Below the pieces are notes generated by a model, which was given only the letters and a program-made list of their open reading frames with translations, was not told the DNA's origin and searched no databases. The translations under genes and the position numbers were made by a program. A stretch of DNA of 64,000 nt from Linyphia triangularis. Lineage: Eukaryota; Arthropoda; Arachnida; Araneae; Linyphiidae. Of this stretch, positions 1 to 10,980 are shown one piece after another (the first letter of the stretch is position 1; every line of letters starts with the position of its first letter). The stretch covers positions 11,933,401 to 11,997,400 of the forward strand of contig OZ021722.1 of NCBI GenBank assembly GCA_963978545.1. Direction: 5' to 3'.

Positions 1-1247
1 GAAATCAATCTTGCTCTAATTATTATTTCAGGATGCGAAAACCCTAAAAATGCACTCAAAATACTACGGATTACCAATGCCGTTATGCGTTTAATGAATT
101 TAAACAACAAGGAAATAAACTAAAGGAATCCTTAATTGATTCGGCCCAGCAGAGAAGTATCCAGCCTTCATCTGCTCACCTGCACGAACTTTGTTTCGCT
201 CCCGAGTCCACTAATTGCCAAAAATTTAACGCAGCAATTTCTAAAACACAACCCATTTCTTAAATGCGGGTTGGTACTTAGAAATGTCCGTAATTAATCC
301 ACTAACATCTTACGAGAGGAGCATCCAGTCCCCTCGCATCAAAAAGGTATGAATTCCTACAGAAGTCTGTTACCTATTTACTTCAAATTGATATGACCCA
401 ATACACCTTTTTTCCTCGGATTTCTCCCCTTCTAATGGCATTACGCGTCTGATGAAACCGAGACCAGCATCGCTTGAGAAAAGCTGTAATTATATTTATC
501 CAGCCGCTGAAAAAGATTCCAATTAACTTAAAACAGGAGCAATTACGGCTTTCCAAGGTGTGCTGGGGACGCGGCATAATGAGCTTATTACGCCACTGCG
601 CCTCTGTTGTTTCTACTAGCACGCCACTGCAATCTCTATTCATATCCCCCTCCCCTCTCCTCCGCACTTTTATTCTTTTTGGATGCATGGATGATATGTA
701 GGTTTTGGAGATGCCCGGAGTTTAACGACTTTTCGGTTATGGAGCATAGAATTAGAAAAAAAAATCAAACAAATGGGAGGAAAAAAAAAACCTTGCAGGT
801 TATTAAGTGAGAGCAATAAAATTCTTTGGAGGTGTTTACCTTGAAATTTTTGCGCTGAGGGTTTATTAATTGAGTTGTATGATTCTGAAAGTCGTTTATG
901 TTGAAAGTGATTTTTATGAAAATATAAGTATTTAAAAAAAAAAGTTTTTTTTTTTTTTTTTTTTTTTATGCATTATTAATCCTTTCGTCACTAGGATATG
1001 TTTTGTTGAAGAAAAGTCTTTTGTTATCCATCTCATTTGAATGTAATCATATTGTCTTTCAATATTTATTTTTTTAATCATACATATATTTTAGCGCAAA
1101 ATTAGTATTCTATTCTATTTCTGAAGTGTGCAAATTTTTATTTTTATTTCCTGAACAAAGCTATTTACGCGAAATGAAAAAACGGTCAAGTGTGAGTACT
1201 TACACTCCGTTTGTTCTATATCCAATCGTTTTGCGAGTACTCATACG

Positions 1248-1284
<37 letters not shown>

Positions 1285-1415
1285 CACACTAATTCGGAAC
1301 GATCAATAGACTTCCTTAACAGTAGCGAATTTCAATTAATTACTTTCAATTACCCTTATGTATATATAGGATATTAAAAGTATAACATTCGGTCAAAAAC
1401 AAAATTTACATTGCT
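1..1415. other. Unique AT-rich non-coding DNA
   Basis: No gene is recognisable. The short open frames here (about 60-100 codons) lie on both strands and overlap one another, and none resembles a known family. Two long T runs are present, at 945-967 and 1250-1280. A ctaat-tatttcag acceptor-like string ends at 31, but all frames after it close within about 35 codons, so I do not call an exon. Confidence 0.6.
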
Positions 1416-1773
1416 CCACATTTTGGAACATTCTGATTTCAAAAAAGTGATCTAGACAAAATGTCAGTCTGTGGTCAGCATAACTCCCGAACAAATTGGC
1501 ATGCGATGTTCAAATTTGGTATGCGGGTTGGTTGTGGCCATTAAGGTTTTTGTCAAAATCCCGCATGCGCTTAAGGTGGCTGGGGAAAAATCATGTATTT
1601 CAATGATTGCTAAAAAACGGCTCTAACGATTTTGTCGGTAATGCCTCTTATGGTGTTCTAAACGTCCCCACGTCCAAAACTCCCTTAAAAATGCTTTAGT
1701 GGCGCAAAAAGTTGAAAAACGAATGCCTTCAACAAAGAGTTCTCTTTCCTTGAGCATACCTCATCAACGATCG
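1416..1773 (+). repeat. Unclassified interspersed repeat R1, copy 1
   Basis: A block of about 360 bases recurs in inverted orientation at 7791-8158. Shared landmarks in the same order are a CTGATTTCAAAAAAGTG segment, a TCTAGA-AAATGTC segment, TCAGCATAA(C/T)TCCCGAAC, a GTCAAAATC segment, a CTAAAAAACGG segment, a GGTGTTCTAA segment and a TTGAGCAT segment. The copies are clearly diverged with small indels. No TIR, poly-A tail or coding frame is visible, so the class is unknown. It may be a fragment of a larger element. Confidence 0.65.
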
Positions 1774-2687
1774 TTTTTTCTTCTCCCCCTCAGTTTCTCT
1801 TATAATAGAGGATAATATAAGGATTATCGAAAAGTATATCGCCAAAATCACTATTTTGGCGGACGTTTTTTAAAAGACCCCATACAAGAATTATCGCAAA
1901 AAATATCTCCTAATAGGCCTTTTTTTCTAAATGAATGATGAAAATATGAAAACGGTAAATGACACAAATCCACGTCAGTATTATAGTGTAATTGAAAGCT
2001 GTGCGATGTTCCACATCCCTAGTTTTTGAATGCGAAGTAATTTGAACAATAAAAATATTTTTTTTATGGAAATTGTTTGACAAGACTTATTTTATAAGTT
2101 TCTGTCAGTACGTTTTCGAACCTGTTCCAAATGTTATAGGAAATATAGTTCTGATATTATTCAAATATTTTAATTTTTTTTTATTTTTAAATAATTTTTT
2201 TTTATTATTTAACTTTTGTTTTATAGTATCAAATTTTAAAGTCCTTTTAAAATGATCTTATTACATATATTTTTCAAATTAATTAAAATAAAAACTTAGA
2301 AAGGTTTACTGAGAAGAGTAGATATTTTGGGATTCTTCTATCTAATACGTTTCTGCAGTGTATCATACTTCGTAGATAGTTGCCAAATTTTGGTTTATTA
2401 CCTAAATTATTCAAGTATAAAAGTAAGCTTCTAGTTTATTTTTTATCTCACTCTCTCTTAATATATCTGTGGTCGCTCTTAATCAAATGGCATAATGCAT
2501 TTACTTTAAAATAATCTGCTGAATAAATTCGCAACCGACTGGGGCTTGTTGTATTGATACATCAATTGACGTGCAAATTTTAATTTCGCATTTTGATTTT
2601 AACTTGCATATTGGTTCATGTAATATCTAATTTTACACGCAAAATCATAAAGCAACTTCTAATCAATAAAATTAGGGCCTAAAGGGA
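1774..2687. other. AT-rich non-coding DNA, nothing recognised
   Basis: Mostly A/T with scattered T runs. The small open frame at 2073-2255 is phenylalanine/leucine-rich because of T tracts and is not credible coding sequence. Confidence 0.55.
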
Positions 2688-2752
2688 GTTCTCATAGCGT
2701 GAAAAGTGTTCCCATAGCATAAATGTGTTTTCATTGCATTAAAAGGTTTTCC
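2688..2752. repeat. Minisatellite MS1, left part
   Basis: About three imperfect units of roughly 20-22 bp with the core GTTCCCATAGCATAAA. The same unit resumes at 3561-3775, so the array is split by the DNA at 2753-3559. Confidence 0.7.
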
Positions 2753-2830
2753 CGTAGCCAGGATTATATATATTGTTGAGTGGATGGGTTCGAAAGATTT
2801 GAAACCAAAGCAGATCAAAACTTGCCGAAA

Positions 2831-2836
2831 TTTATT
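2831..2836 (-). promoter_or_regulatory. LTR polyadenylation signal AATAAA
   Basis: AATAAA on the minus strand, about 60 bp before the LTR 3' end and about 280 bp downstream of the TATA box. Its placement supports the LTR call. Confidence 0.5.
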
Positions 2837-3107
2837 CCGATATAACTCTTCGCAGATTACCTTACAACTCCAGAACTTCTCGTTTTAGTAGACTCAATAC
2901 AGCTCTATACACAACAATAGAGCACAAAACAGCAGTTAAACTTGACACACAACTGCTAAATCGCCGCAAAAGACAATGCAATACAGTTCGCTTTCGGAAC
3001 TCTCTGAATGCTCGCTGACAGACAACCAGTAACTCCAACAAATCAGTAACTCCACTCAGTCAGTATCTCAGTAATTTCAGTCAACTAACTGACTCAACTA
3101 ACTCGGG

Positions 3108-3118
3108 CTTATATAAGG
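3108..3118 (-). promoter_or_regulatory. TATA box of the solo LTR
   Basis: On the minus strand CCTTATATAAG lies about 400 bp from the LTR start and upstream of the AATAAA signal, the expected place for the retroelement promoter. The string is nearly palindromic and also reads as a TATA box on the plus strand. Activity is unknown. Confidence 0.5.
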
Positions 3119-3560
3119 GAGGCGAACCTTCTTGAAACTTCTAGAGGTAGATATTTGGAGAACTTTTCAGATCGTAGTTGAAAAGTCCTATACATGTACA
3201 TGGGGACCGAAAATGTGGCCATATGATAAATCGCCAAATTTGGGGACAAAAATTAGTCGCCAATACCGTCGCCAACTTGGCTCTATCTCGCCAATTTGGC
3301 GAGATTGCCATTACCATAATGTTAAATACCCTGCTCCTTATAAAACTCGCTTCCCAGCGTTATCTCTGTAAAACTCGTTATCAAGCATTAAGACCCATAT
3401 TGCAGGGAAGCCAAGCTAAGACGAACTATTGCACTGCCTTATGCGAAATGTACATAAATTTTCCTATTTACAAAATTAACATAACGAAATATTTACTAAT
3501 ATACAAAAATTCGTAACAATAAATCCCCATACACCCCTCTTCCCCTGGCTACGCGCCTGC

Positions 3561-3775
3561 CCTTAGCATGAAAAGCGTTCCCATACCGTGAAAGGATTTC
3601 CCATAGCATGAAATGCGTTCCTATAGCATAAAAAGAGTTCCGTTCCCATAGCATAAAAAAAATTCCCATACCATAAAAGGAATTCTGATAGCGTAAAAGG
3701 AGTTCCTATAGTATATATAGAGTTCCCATAGCATAAAAGATCTTTCCATAGCATAAAGAGAGCTTCGTTGTATAA
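3561..3775. repeat. Minisatellite MS1, right part
   Basis: About ten imperfect units of 18-22 bp around the core TTCCCATAGCATAAAAG, with substitutions and single-base indels. The unit matches 2688-2752, so MS1 is one array interrupted by a transposon nest. The minus-strand open frame here only reflects the repeat period. Confidence 0.8.
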
Positions 3776-5880
3776 AAGTATTTTCCGTTGTTGTTGTTTC
3801 TTATTCCACTTGATCTAGAACAAGTCTAGACCAAGTCCAAGAGACCGTACGCCCAAAGAAAGTCTCGAACCAGCGCAGGGTTATTAAAGAGATCGCTCTT
3901 CTCCAAATCCAAACAGGAAAGCAGATGGTCCGGTGAAGCTTGATGGGAAACACACTTGAGGCACACAGGGTACTCCTTTTGTCCCTGAACATATGCAAGT
4001 GTGCGAGTATGTCCGGTGATGAGTCTAGTGATGGTGGTTTGTAATTTCCTGTCGCCCTTCAGCTCCAGGGCAGCCCCAGGACGTTAGTATTTTCCGTACA
4101 ATATTGTACTTCCGAAACCGAAATTACCCCAGAAACGCTGATAATATAAAATTATATCTCTTTTGATAAAATTGTTCTATAAATCCATTAACCGAATAAT
4201 CTTTTATAAAAGTTGAATTAACGCGAGCGCAACTGTGAGTATTTGTATGTGACTAATGTTCGTTCAGAATGGAATTAAGACTTTGAGATTACAATCTAAA
4301 GCATTTGTCGCCAAAAAAATAAATTATTAACACTTTTTTTCTGTCTTTTTTCTTTCTTACACTTGAAATAGACCTAGCGAATTACTCAGTTTTTTCTTGC
4401 AAGCGTCATAAATCTTAGAAACACCTTTCGAATGCATAAACACACCCTTTCAATTAAAAACGAATTACTCTCAAACAAGAGAAGAAAGGAAAAAAAAGCA
4501 ATCCAAAACTGCCCTAACAGAAACAAATGCAAACGCCAGACATTAAAAAGCAGAGCCGGCAAAACAAAAGCGAATGATTAACAATGCACATTAACTATTG
4601 CCCCAATCAAAAATCTCTCTCTCTCTCCCCCCCCCCTCCCCCCCCCCAACCAACCAACGCGTACATTTCCCCAAAACAGTTTTCGACAAAATTCATTAGC
4701 AAAGTTTAACCCTGCCCAACTCCAGCTCGTTAGCAAATAAAAATGAAACCAAAAAACAAAAAACGAAACTGACTTGGGACAGCGTGTAAGAAACTCAAAT
4801 TTCATTTATGCAAATGTCCTCCCCCCCCCCCCCTCCGCGTTTCCATCTTAATAGACGAGTGAAAAGGGGGCTGCAATTTCGCTAAATGGGGTAGGGGCAT
4901 GGGGGGGGGGGCATAGGTAGATAGGCAAATGGAATAAAGTGCCGATGAAAAGAACAATAAAAAGAGGGTGTGATTTACCTTAACGTGACAGTTTTCGCTC
5001 CAAAAGAACGATTAAAGATAACTGCGAGTCGTGTTTTGTTATTGTGAGTTGTAATTAAAAACTGACTTTTCTTATCTGATGAAGGATGGATAAGATGAAT
5101 TGTGTGTAACGTTGGAAAAAATGGAGGGAGAATAAAAAAACAAGGTGCTTGCTTATGATGATGAAAAAAGATAAAACGATGAAATTGGTTTGGAATAATT
5201 AAAATTTATAAGATGAAACAGTGGATTCTAATTTTTTTTTTTTTTTAATGCCGTTGAAAAATAAATTTTATGTTTGTTGTAATAAATTAAGTTATTGGAA
5301 GGAAGATCACTATTTATGCCTTTTATTACTTAACATGAAATTTCTTAACCAAATATCATCTCATTTGATCTTTTTTTTTTTAATGTTCACTGAAGCTTTA
5401 AGGTTTTTAAAATAGCTGTATTAAATTGTCTTTAGATTAATGCATGATTAAATCACGTTGGTGATATACAATACAACACTGAATAATTAGGGATTTTATT
5501 TCAAAAAGTTTATTCTGAAATTTAAATTAAATGATATTTGTGATTTTTTTTTTTTTTTTTAACACTTTTAAAATGTTGATCGCCATATCAATAGTGCTAT
5601 AAGATTTTGGAAACTAATATATACATATACTTTGCACATTAGTGAGTTATGGTACAGTATTGCCTAATTAATTTTGTTACTTTGGGTTGACGTAAAAATT
5701 CACTTTATAAAAGTATAATTTATTACACCAGAAATGTATTTCAGTTGATTTTTTAAAATAATGTAGCCAATTTTAATGGCTGAAAAATACAAAACCGTTT
5801 ACAATGTTATTAAGCAAAGCATATTTTTCGTGATATTAAAGTTAGTTTTTGATTAGGCAGTGATGTAGCATTGCTTCATT
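3776..5880. other. Non-coding DNA with C/G homopolymer clusters
   Basis: No gene recognised. Landmarks are a CT/C-rich tract at about 4615-4650, a C run at about 4820-4832, a G run at about 4903-4912 and several T runs from 5227 on. The surroundings are ordinary AT-rich sequence. Confidence 0.55.
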
Positions 5881-6207
5881 TAATTAATATTAATTAGTCG
5901 CTAAATTATTTAATGTTTATTAACTTCTATCTTATTAAATATTAATTAGCTGCTATTATATGTAGTATTAATTAGCTGCTATTTATTGTAATATTAGCTG
6001 CTATTTTATTAAATATTAAGTAACTGTTATTTTATGAAATATTAATTAACTGCTAGTTTATGAAAAATTAATTAACTGCTATTTTAATAAAAATTAATTA
6101 ATTACTATTTTATTAAAAGTTAACTGTTATTTTATTAAATACTAAGTAATTGTTATTTTATCAAATAATAACTGCTATTTTAGTTAATATTAATTAGCAG
6201 TTATTTG
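5881..6207. repeat. AT-rich minisatellite MS2 (~28-30 bp unit)
   Basis: About ten imperfect units of the form (A/T)TTAATTA(G/A)CTGCTATTTTATTAAATA follow head to tail with variable linkers. Unit identity falls toward both edges. Confidence 0.8.
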
Positions 6208-7790
6208 CCGGTAGAAGACTTACACTACAGACTTGCTTCTGAATTCCATTTTAAATTTGTGCTGATAACAAGAAATATGCTCTCTAAAACTGCACAAACT
6301 ATATAAATACCTACAGATAATCCTCACTGTGTCTTTCCTAAAAAAAAAAAAAATATCAATACAAATGTAGCCGGTGTTTTTCTGAAGAATTTCTAAGGCT
6401 ATAAAACTATCGTTGAAGCAAGATATCTGAACAGTTTCTTAAAACTGAGTTTGATTTTATCCCGATACCATTTTTTTTTTAGACATCCTGAAAGATTAGA
6501 AAATCCTTTGTATTTTTTCCTGATACCTACAAAATCCAAAAGTTAACTAGGCACTAGTCCTCTCGCAATTCATTAAAAGTATTTCTATTTTTCGATATCT
6601 CCTCTCTGTGTTTATCAAAATCCGATCGGAATGAAACGAAAGAGGACCACCGTGAAACTAAATTAAAACTTCTAACTCTTAACATTCTTAAAAACTTTCC
6701 CTTCTCCGATTCAAAACATAACTTCCCCAACTAACACCCTCCAGAAGAAAAATTCGAAAAAGTTTCAATCAAAGACCTTAACAGTTTCGTTCATCTTCTT
6801 AGTTTACGAGGGAAACAAATAATAAATAAAAAAATATAAAAAAATGTTGTAAATCTGTGAAGAACAAGAAAAACAAAACCTTCTCGAAGTTTAATACTCA
6901 TTTTATCTCTCTTCTTCTTCTTCAAATCTTCATCTTCTTTTTTCCTTCACAATTATGTTTCCGAGAGAAACTCTGTAGATTAGAAGATTTGTGCCATTTC
7001 CCGCCCCATCATGTCCTCCAGGTATTAACAAAGTTCGGGTGGCAACAGTATCTTTAACGCGCAGATCGTGCTATTTCGAAAGGGGGGAACATTTTAGAAG
7101 ATACTAGCCGAGGATAGCTATTAATATATTCCTTTTTTTTTCCACCCTTTTTTCTACGATTTGTTTTTATTTATTCAGATTTTAGGAGCCGATTAGGAAA
7201 CTTAAAGAAAGCTGTTTTTTCCTGGTAGAGTTAACGAAGAAGGGGACTGATGAAACATTTTTTTTTTTTTCACGTTGCGATATTTCCTTTCGATTTCCGA
7301 CTGCTCCTCTTTCAGAGTCTTGCTTGTTGACACAAAAGGATTTTAGTTCTGGGGATAACTCGCTGGAAAAGGATTTGTTCATTTCAACCAGCTGTGATTG
7401 TCAGGAAGGAGACGTATCACACTTCTTGCAATGCAATGATTTAGAGCTCCGCATTAGATTAAAAAGTCCGAATAATATACAAGTCCAAATTGAGCATGAT
7501 ATCCTGCGTTAAGGAATCATATCCCTACATTTATAGTAAACCTAGGGGGTGTGGAACATCCCACAACTTTCAATTACATTATAATATTGGTTATTGCTTT
7601 AAAATTTATGGTGTTATTTACTGTATTCATATTTTCGTTCATTTAAATAACAATGACCAGTTTGACGATAGCTTTGGCAATAATTTTTACGTGAGAAAAA
7701 ATCCTCGCCAAGGTGGCGAAATTAGCGATGCTATTCGGTAGACATTACTTTTTCCTTTCTTGAGCGTGAAACGGAAAAAAAATCAAATCA
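6208..7790. other. AT-rich non-coding DNA
   Basis: No gene recognised. Small frames at 6857-7057, 7182-7382, 7324-7512 and 7490-7741 overlap on both strands and resemble no family I know. Confidence 0.5.
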
Positions 7791-8158
7791 ATCGGTGATG
7801 GGTGATGCTCAAGAGCTAGCTATGTGTTAAAGGCACTCGTTTTTAAATTTTTTTTACACTTTTACCCCATTTCTACTGGAATTTCGAAGGTGTGGACGAT
7901 TAGAACACCTTAACGGGTATTAGCATAGAGATTTTAATCAAAATCTTTAGCGCCGTTTTTTAGAAATTGCGGAAAAGCATGATTTTTTCATTATTTCAAC
8001 CTTATACGCATGGTGATTTTGACGAAAACCTTCATGGTAAGTCCCATGGTCACCAACTTCATAGGTCAATTTGTTCGGGAATTATGCTGACCACGTACAC
8101 ACAGACAGACATTTTTTCTAGACCACTTTTTTGAAATCAGGATGTTTCAAATTGTGGA
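7791..8158 (-). repeat. Unclassified interspersed repeat R1, copy 2
   Basis: Reverse-complement counterpart of 1416-1773. Aligned landmarks include TCAGCATAATTCCCGAAC (minus strand) and a GGTGTTCTAATCG segment. The copy abuts a long AT microsatellite, which may mark its original end. Confidence 0.65.
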
Positions 8159-8162
8159 GAAA

Positions 8163-8167
<5 letters not shown>

Positions 8168-8252
<85 letters not shown>
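8168..8252. repeat. (AT)n microsatellite
   Basis: An uninterrupted alternating TA tract of about 85 bp, followed by degenerate TATTA/TTATAATA repeats to about 8380. Such tracts are prone to sequencing and assembly error. Confidence 0.95.
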
Positions 8253-8257
<5 letters not shown>

Positions 8258-8539
8258 TATATTATATTTAATAAATTATTATATTTAATAAATTATTATA
8301 TTTAATAAATTATTATAATAATATAATAATAATTATAAATATAATAATTTAATAGATAATAAATTATATTTAATAATATTAATCTTTAAAAAAGCATTTC
8401 ATTTCTGAGAATTATATAGAAACAAACGTCTGCATTGACCTTACTCTGCTACAGTTTATATAATAAAAAAAGAAGTTATCTTAGCTACTTCCTACTTAGT
8501 ACCCTTCCATATCACTGCATAATCCCATCATTATCCAGA

Positions 8540-8990
8540 ACACATTCACCATAAGTCCACATTCAAAAATACAACATCCACGCACATCCCATATTCCAGC
8601 ATCCCCCTTTCCCAAAGCCCTCCGCCTCTGCATACATGAAAAATATTATTTCGAATTGTTCCCACATCCACCATCTGTCTGGATTCTTTCCTCCCCCCCC
8701 CCCCCATCTCCGCCATTGTCACAGGTGAGGGGGGGGAAGGTCCCCTGTTCCCAAGGTTCATCAAAATTACAATGAGCACTGCCCGTCCCCCCGGCATAAC
8801 CCTGTTCCGTTACCTCCGCCCCCCTCGGGACTGCATAAGGTGGATGGACTTGCCTCTTACCATCCCTCTCTCTATCTCCCTTCTGGATAAAGAAGGATCA
8901 GGGTCTGTCCACCTTACCATCAAGAGCACACACAAAGACTTCACCTACAGGGGATGACCTTTTTTGTCCACCGTCAGAGGAAGTCACAGT
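8540..8990. other. GC-richer unique island with C/G runs
   Basis: Base composition shifts to roughly balanced, with C and G runs near 8693-8705 and 8729-8736. Small open frames on both strands show no recognisable domain. The island could be a conserved regulatory element or an untranslated exon; nothing here decides it. A pyrimidine tract followed by CACAG|GTGAGG occurs at 8724/8725. Confidence 0.35.
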
Positions 8991-9014
8991 GGCGTGAGTC
9001 CTTGGACATCGTCT

Positions 9015-9760
9015 GTTTTGTTTGGTTTTGAATCATTGGAAGATTATCCTTACGTGAAGGTGATGGGGATTATGTTCTCGAATGTAATTCTGTTTGAGTT
9101 GTTTTTTTTCCCCCAGCTGGAATCCGAAGTTGAGTTTTGAATTATTTTTTTTTAAGTCATGGCTGATTTGTCTTCCTTATTGTAAAAGCGACTGGATTTA
9201 GTCAAATGTAATTCTGTTTGGGTTGTTTTTTTAGTTGAGTCTTGTGTTGGACTTCGTCTTTAGTTTTGAGTCGTGGCGAATTAAATTTCTTCTTATGTAG
9301 GTGATAGGAATTGCTCATATGTAAATATTTTTGGGTTCTTATTTCTTTTAGTTCAATCCTGGTTGGACTTCGTCTTCGGTTCTGTATCTTTTGTAGATTA
9401 TCTTTTCCTTTTGTGTGTGATTTCGGAGTTGATCAAACAGCATATCTTTGGGTTTGCTTTTAACCAAATTGCTTGTTTAATTTGGATTTTTAAATACATA
9501 TGATTACCTCTTCCTTTTATTGTAAAACGGTGCATATTAGTCCTTAGTTTTGAAACTCTTATTGATGGTTATATTTTCCCTTTATCTGGTAGATGCTTTT
9601 TGATGGACAAGCAACCTGTTTGTTTTCAGTTCTGAGTTATTGTCCATTTTATTTCTCGTAATGTTATAGAAATTTGTTGCTGTCCAAACAAGTCAGCTTG
9701 GGTTGATTTTAACATAACATTTTTGTTTGGTTCGGACTTTTGAATGCATTAGAAATCTGT
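9015..9760 (+). repeat. Diverged ~115-bp tandem repeat
   Basis: Six or so degenerate units recur: a GTTGGACTTCGTCTT-type segment, then TTTTGA(A/G)T, then a (C/T)TTCCTTATTGTAAAAG-type segment, then CAAATGTAATTCTGTTTGGG and a GTTGTTTTTT segment. The two units around 9060-9110 and 9195-9232 are most alike. Further units (9355, 9480, 9600, 9680) drift strongly. Confidence 0.6.
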
Positions 9761-10179
9761 CAATGGCTTTACGATTGCTAATATTTTAGTTTTTCACAAA
9801 TCAAACTCAACTTGGAAATTGTGTGCTATGTCTTTTTATTAATAGATAAAAACACCAATGTTTTTCTGCTGATTCTGCTGGCTAAAAATGTAGCAGTATT
9901 CCACATGATAAATTTTTCTAATTTTAGAATGAATGTGAGCATTCCCAAATTATAGTGAAAAATAACTGAAAGCTGTCGTTTTTTTTAACTGAAAATTTTC
10001 TTTCCATGTTTATTTTCTCGATGGTAAAATTTAGATTTTATGAAATTTTTATTAGAGTATTTAAGTTTAAATTTTTGGTGAAATGTTTACAGGAAAGGGA
10101 AAAAATGGTAAAGGAAATTATTATTATTATTATTATTTAAATTCTTTATATTAACTTCGATTTTATGTGTGTGTTTGCT
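9761..10179. other. AT-rich non-coding DNA
   Basis: Nothing recognised apart from a short (TTA)n tract near 10120-10138. Confidence 0.55.
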
Positions 10180-10315
10180 GGGGAAATCTGTGGAAGCTTA
10201 ATTAATCCACTTGCCGTCATCTGTTCGGGCTGGAACTTTGCAGATAGATTCGATGTCGATGATAATACATTCTATCACATTTTGGGGGCTGTCACTGTCA
10301 CTAAAAGGTTGTTTT
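10180..10315 (+). repeat. Unclassified interspersed repeat R2, copy 1
   Basis: Shares an ordered block with the reverse complement of 17492-17612. Common pieces are GGGAAATCTG, TCGGGC-GGAACTTTG, CAGATAGATTCGATGTCGAT, ATTCTATCA and GGGGCTGT-ACTG. The shared core around CAGATAGATTCGATGTCGAT is unusually well preserved relative to its flanks. Class unknown. Confidence 0.6.
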
Positions 10316-10357
10316 TACACACCTTTCTATAATAGTTTTGGAATGATATTCCTATTT

Positions 10358-10598
10358 GACCGATTATTGTTGAAACTTTTTCTAGTTGCCACAATTATTT
10401 TAATCAGAATAAATAAAGAAATAATTGGACGTAATTGCATAAATTTAGTATGGAGTGTGGCCCAATCAATTCAAAGTTGCGTTGCGTAGTAACGCTATAA
10501 GTAAAATAATGTTAACCGATCTTTGCTGAAACTCTTTCCTGTTGCTGAAATTGTTTTAATCAGAATAAATAAAAGATATTTAGACATGAATGCATAAA
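10358..10598 (+). repeat. ~156-bp imperfect tandem duplication
   Basis: Segments 10358-10452 and 10514-10598 share CCGAT-TTG-TGAAACT, TTTTAATCAGAATAAATAAA and GCATAAA. The second copy carries a transposon insertion exactly at GCATAAA, so the first copy serves as an approximate unoccupied site for the element at 10599. Confidence 0.65.
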
Positions 10599-10980
10599 CA
10601 GGGTTCCCACGGTCATTGAAAGTCATTAAAAGTGCTTAATATTTTTTAACTTGTTTTCAAGGCCTTGAAAATGCTTTGAGGTGCTTAAAAGTCCTTAATT
10701 TTTACAGATATTGTCCAACTGCAAAATTTATAAAAATACAACTTGGATTTGCTATCCCCACGTGACCGCCACTTTCTGCACCGTATCAGAATTTTCCCGA
10801 CATATTTGTATTACACATCCACCAATTTGTAACTTTTTTGGTAGAATATACTTTATTAAAAATTTAAATATAGACATGTCTTAAAACGAATTTTCATAGG
10901 TCCTTAAAAACATTAATTAGGTCCTTAAAAGTCATTGAAAAGTCCTTGATTTTCATTCTGTGATTTGAGTGGGAACCCTG
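10599..10980. mobile_element. TIR element, CAGGGTTCCCAC family, copy 1
   Basis: A non-autonomous DNA transposon of 382 bp with perfect 12-bp terminal inverted repeats CAGGGTTCCCAC and GTGGGAACCCTG. ATAAA flanks both ends (10594-10598 and 10981-10985), a 5-bp target duplication. The interior is rich in CCTTAAAA/GTCATTGAAA words and has no coding frame. Relatives lie at 15740, 26211 and 50357. The CAGGG start is hAT-like but a 5-bp duplication is not the usual 8, so I leave the superfamily open. Confidence 0.85.

Larger units (their letters stand above)
2774..3518 (-). mobile_element. Solo LTR of a Ty3/gypsy-like retrotransposon
   Basis: Read on the minus strand the element starts TGTTACGAATTTTTG (3518 downward) and ends CACTCAACA (2774), giving the TG...CA ends of an LTR of about 745 bp. 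It carries a TATATAA box (3109-3115, minus) and, further downstream, an AATAAA signal (2831-2836, minus), in the U3-R-U5 order expected of an LTR. Flanks are ATAT on the left and ATAA on the right, a possible 4-bp target duplication with one mismatch. No internal coding region is present, so it is a solo LTR. Related sequence forms the palindromic element at 13165-13687. Assignment to Ty3/gypsy rests on the TGTTACGAA start and the duplication length and is an inference. Confidence 0.72.
2753..3559. mobile_element. hAT-like MITE split by an LTR
   Basis: The left border CGTAGCCAGG is matched by an inverted right border CCTGGCTACG followed by CGCCTG. The right end (ccccatac...cctggctacgcgcctg) has close relatives at 16270-16306 and 48345-48393, where the family shows hAT-type features. 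Without the LTR at 2774-3518 this copy is very short. The left end lacks the expected CAGGCG start and resembles the minisatellite unit, and no 8-bp duplication is visible, so the left boundary is uncertain. Confidence 0.45.

Noticed and set aside
20..130. Exon beginning after the acceptor-like string at 31
   Set aside because: Two frames close almost at once and the third within about 35 codons without a donor; no family similarity.
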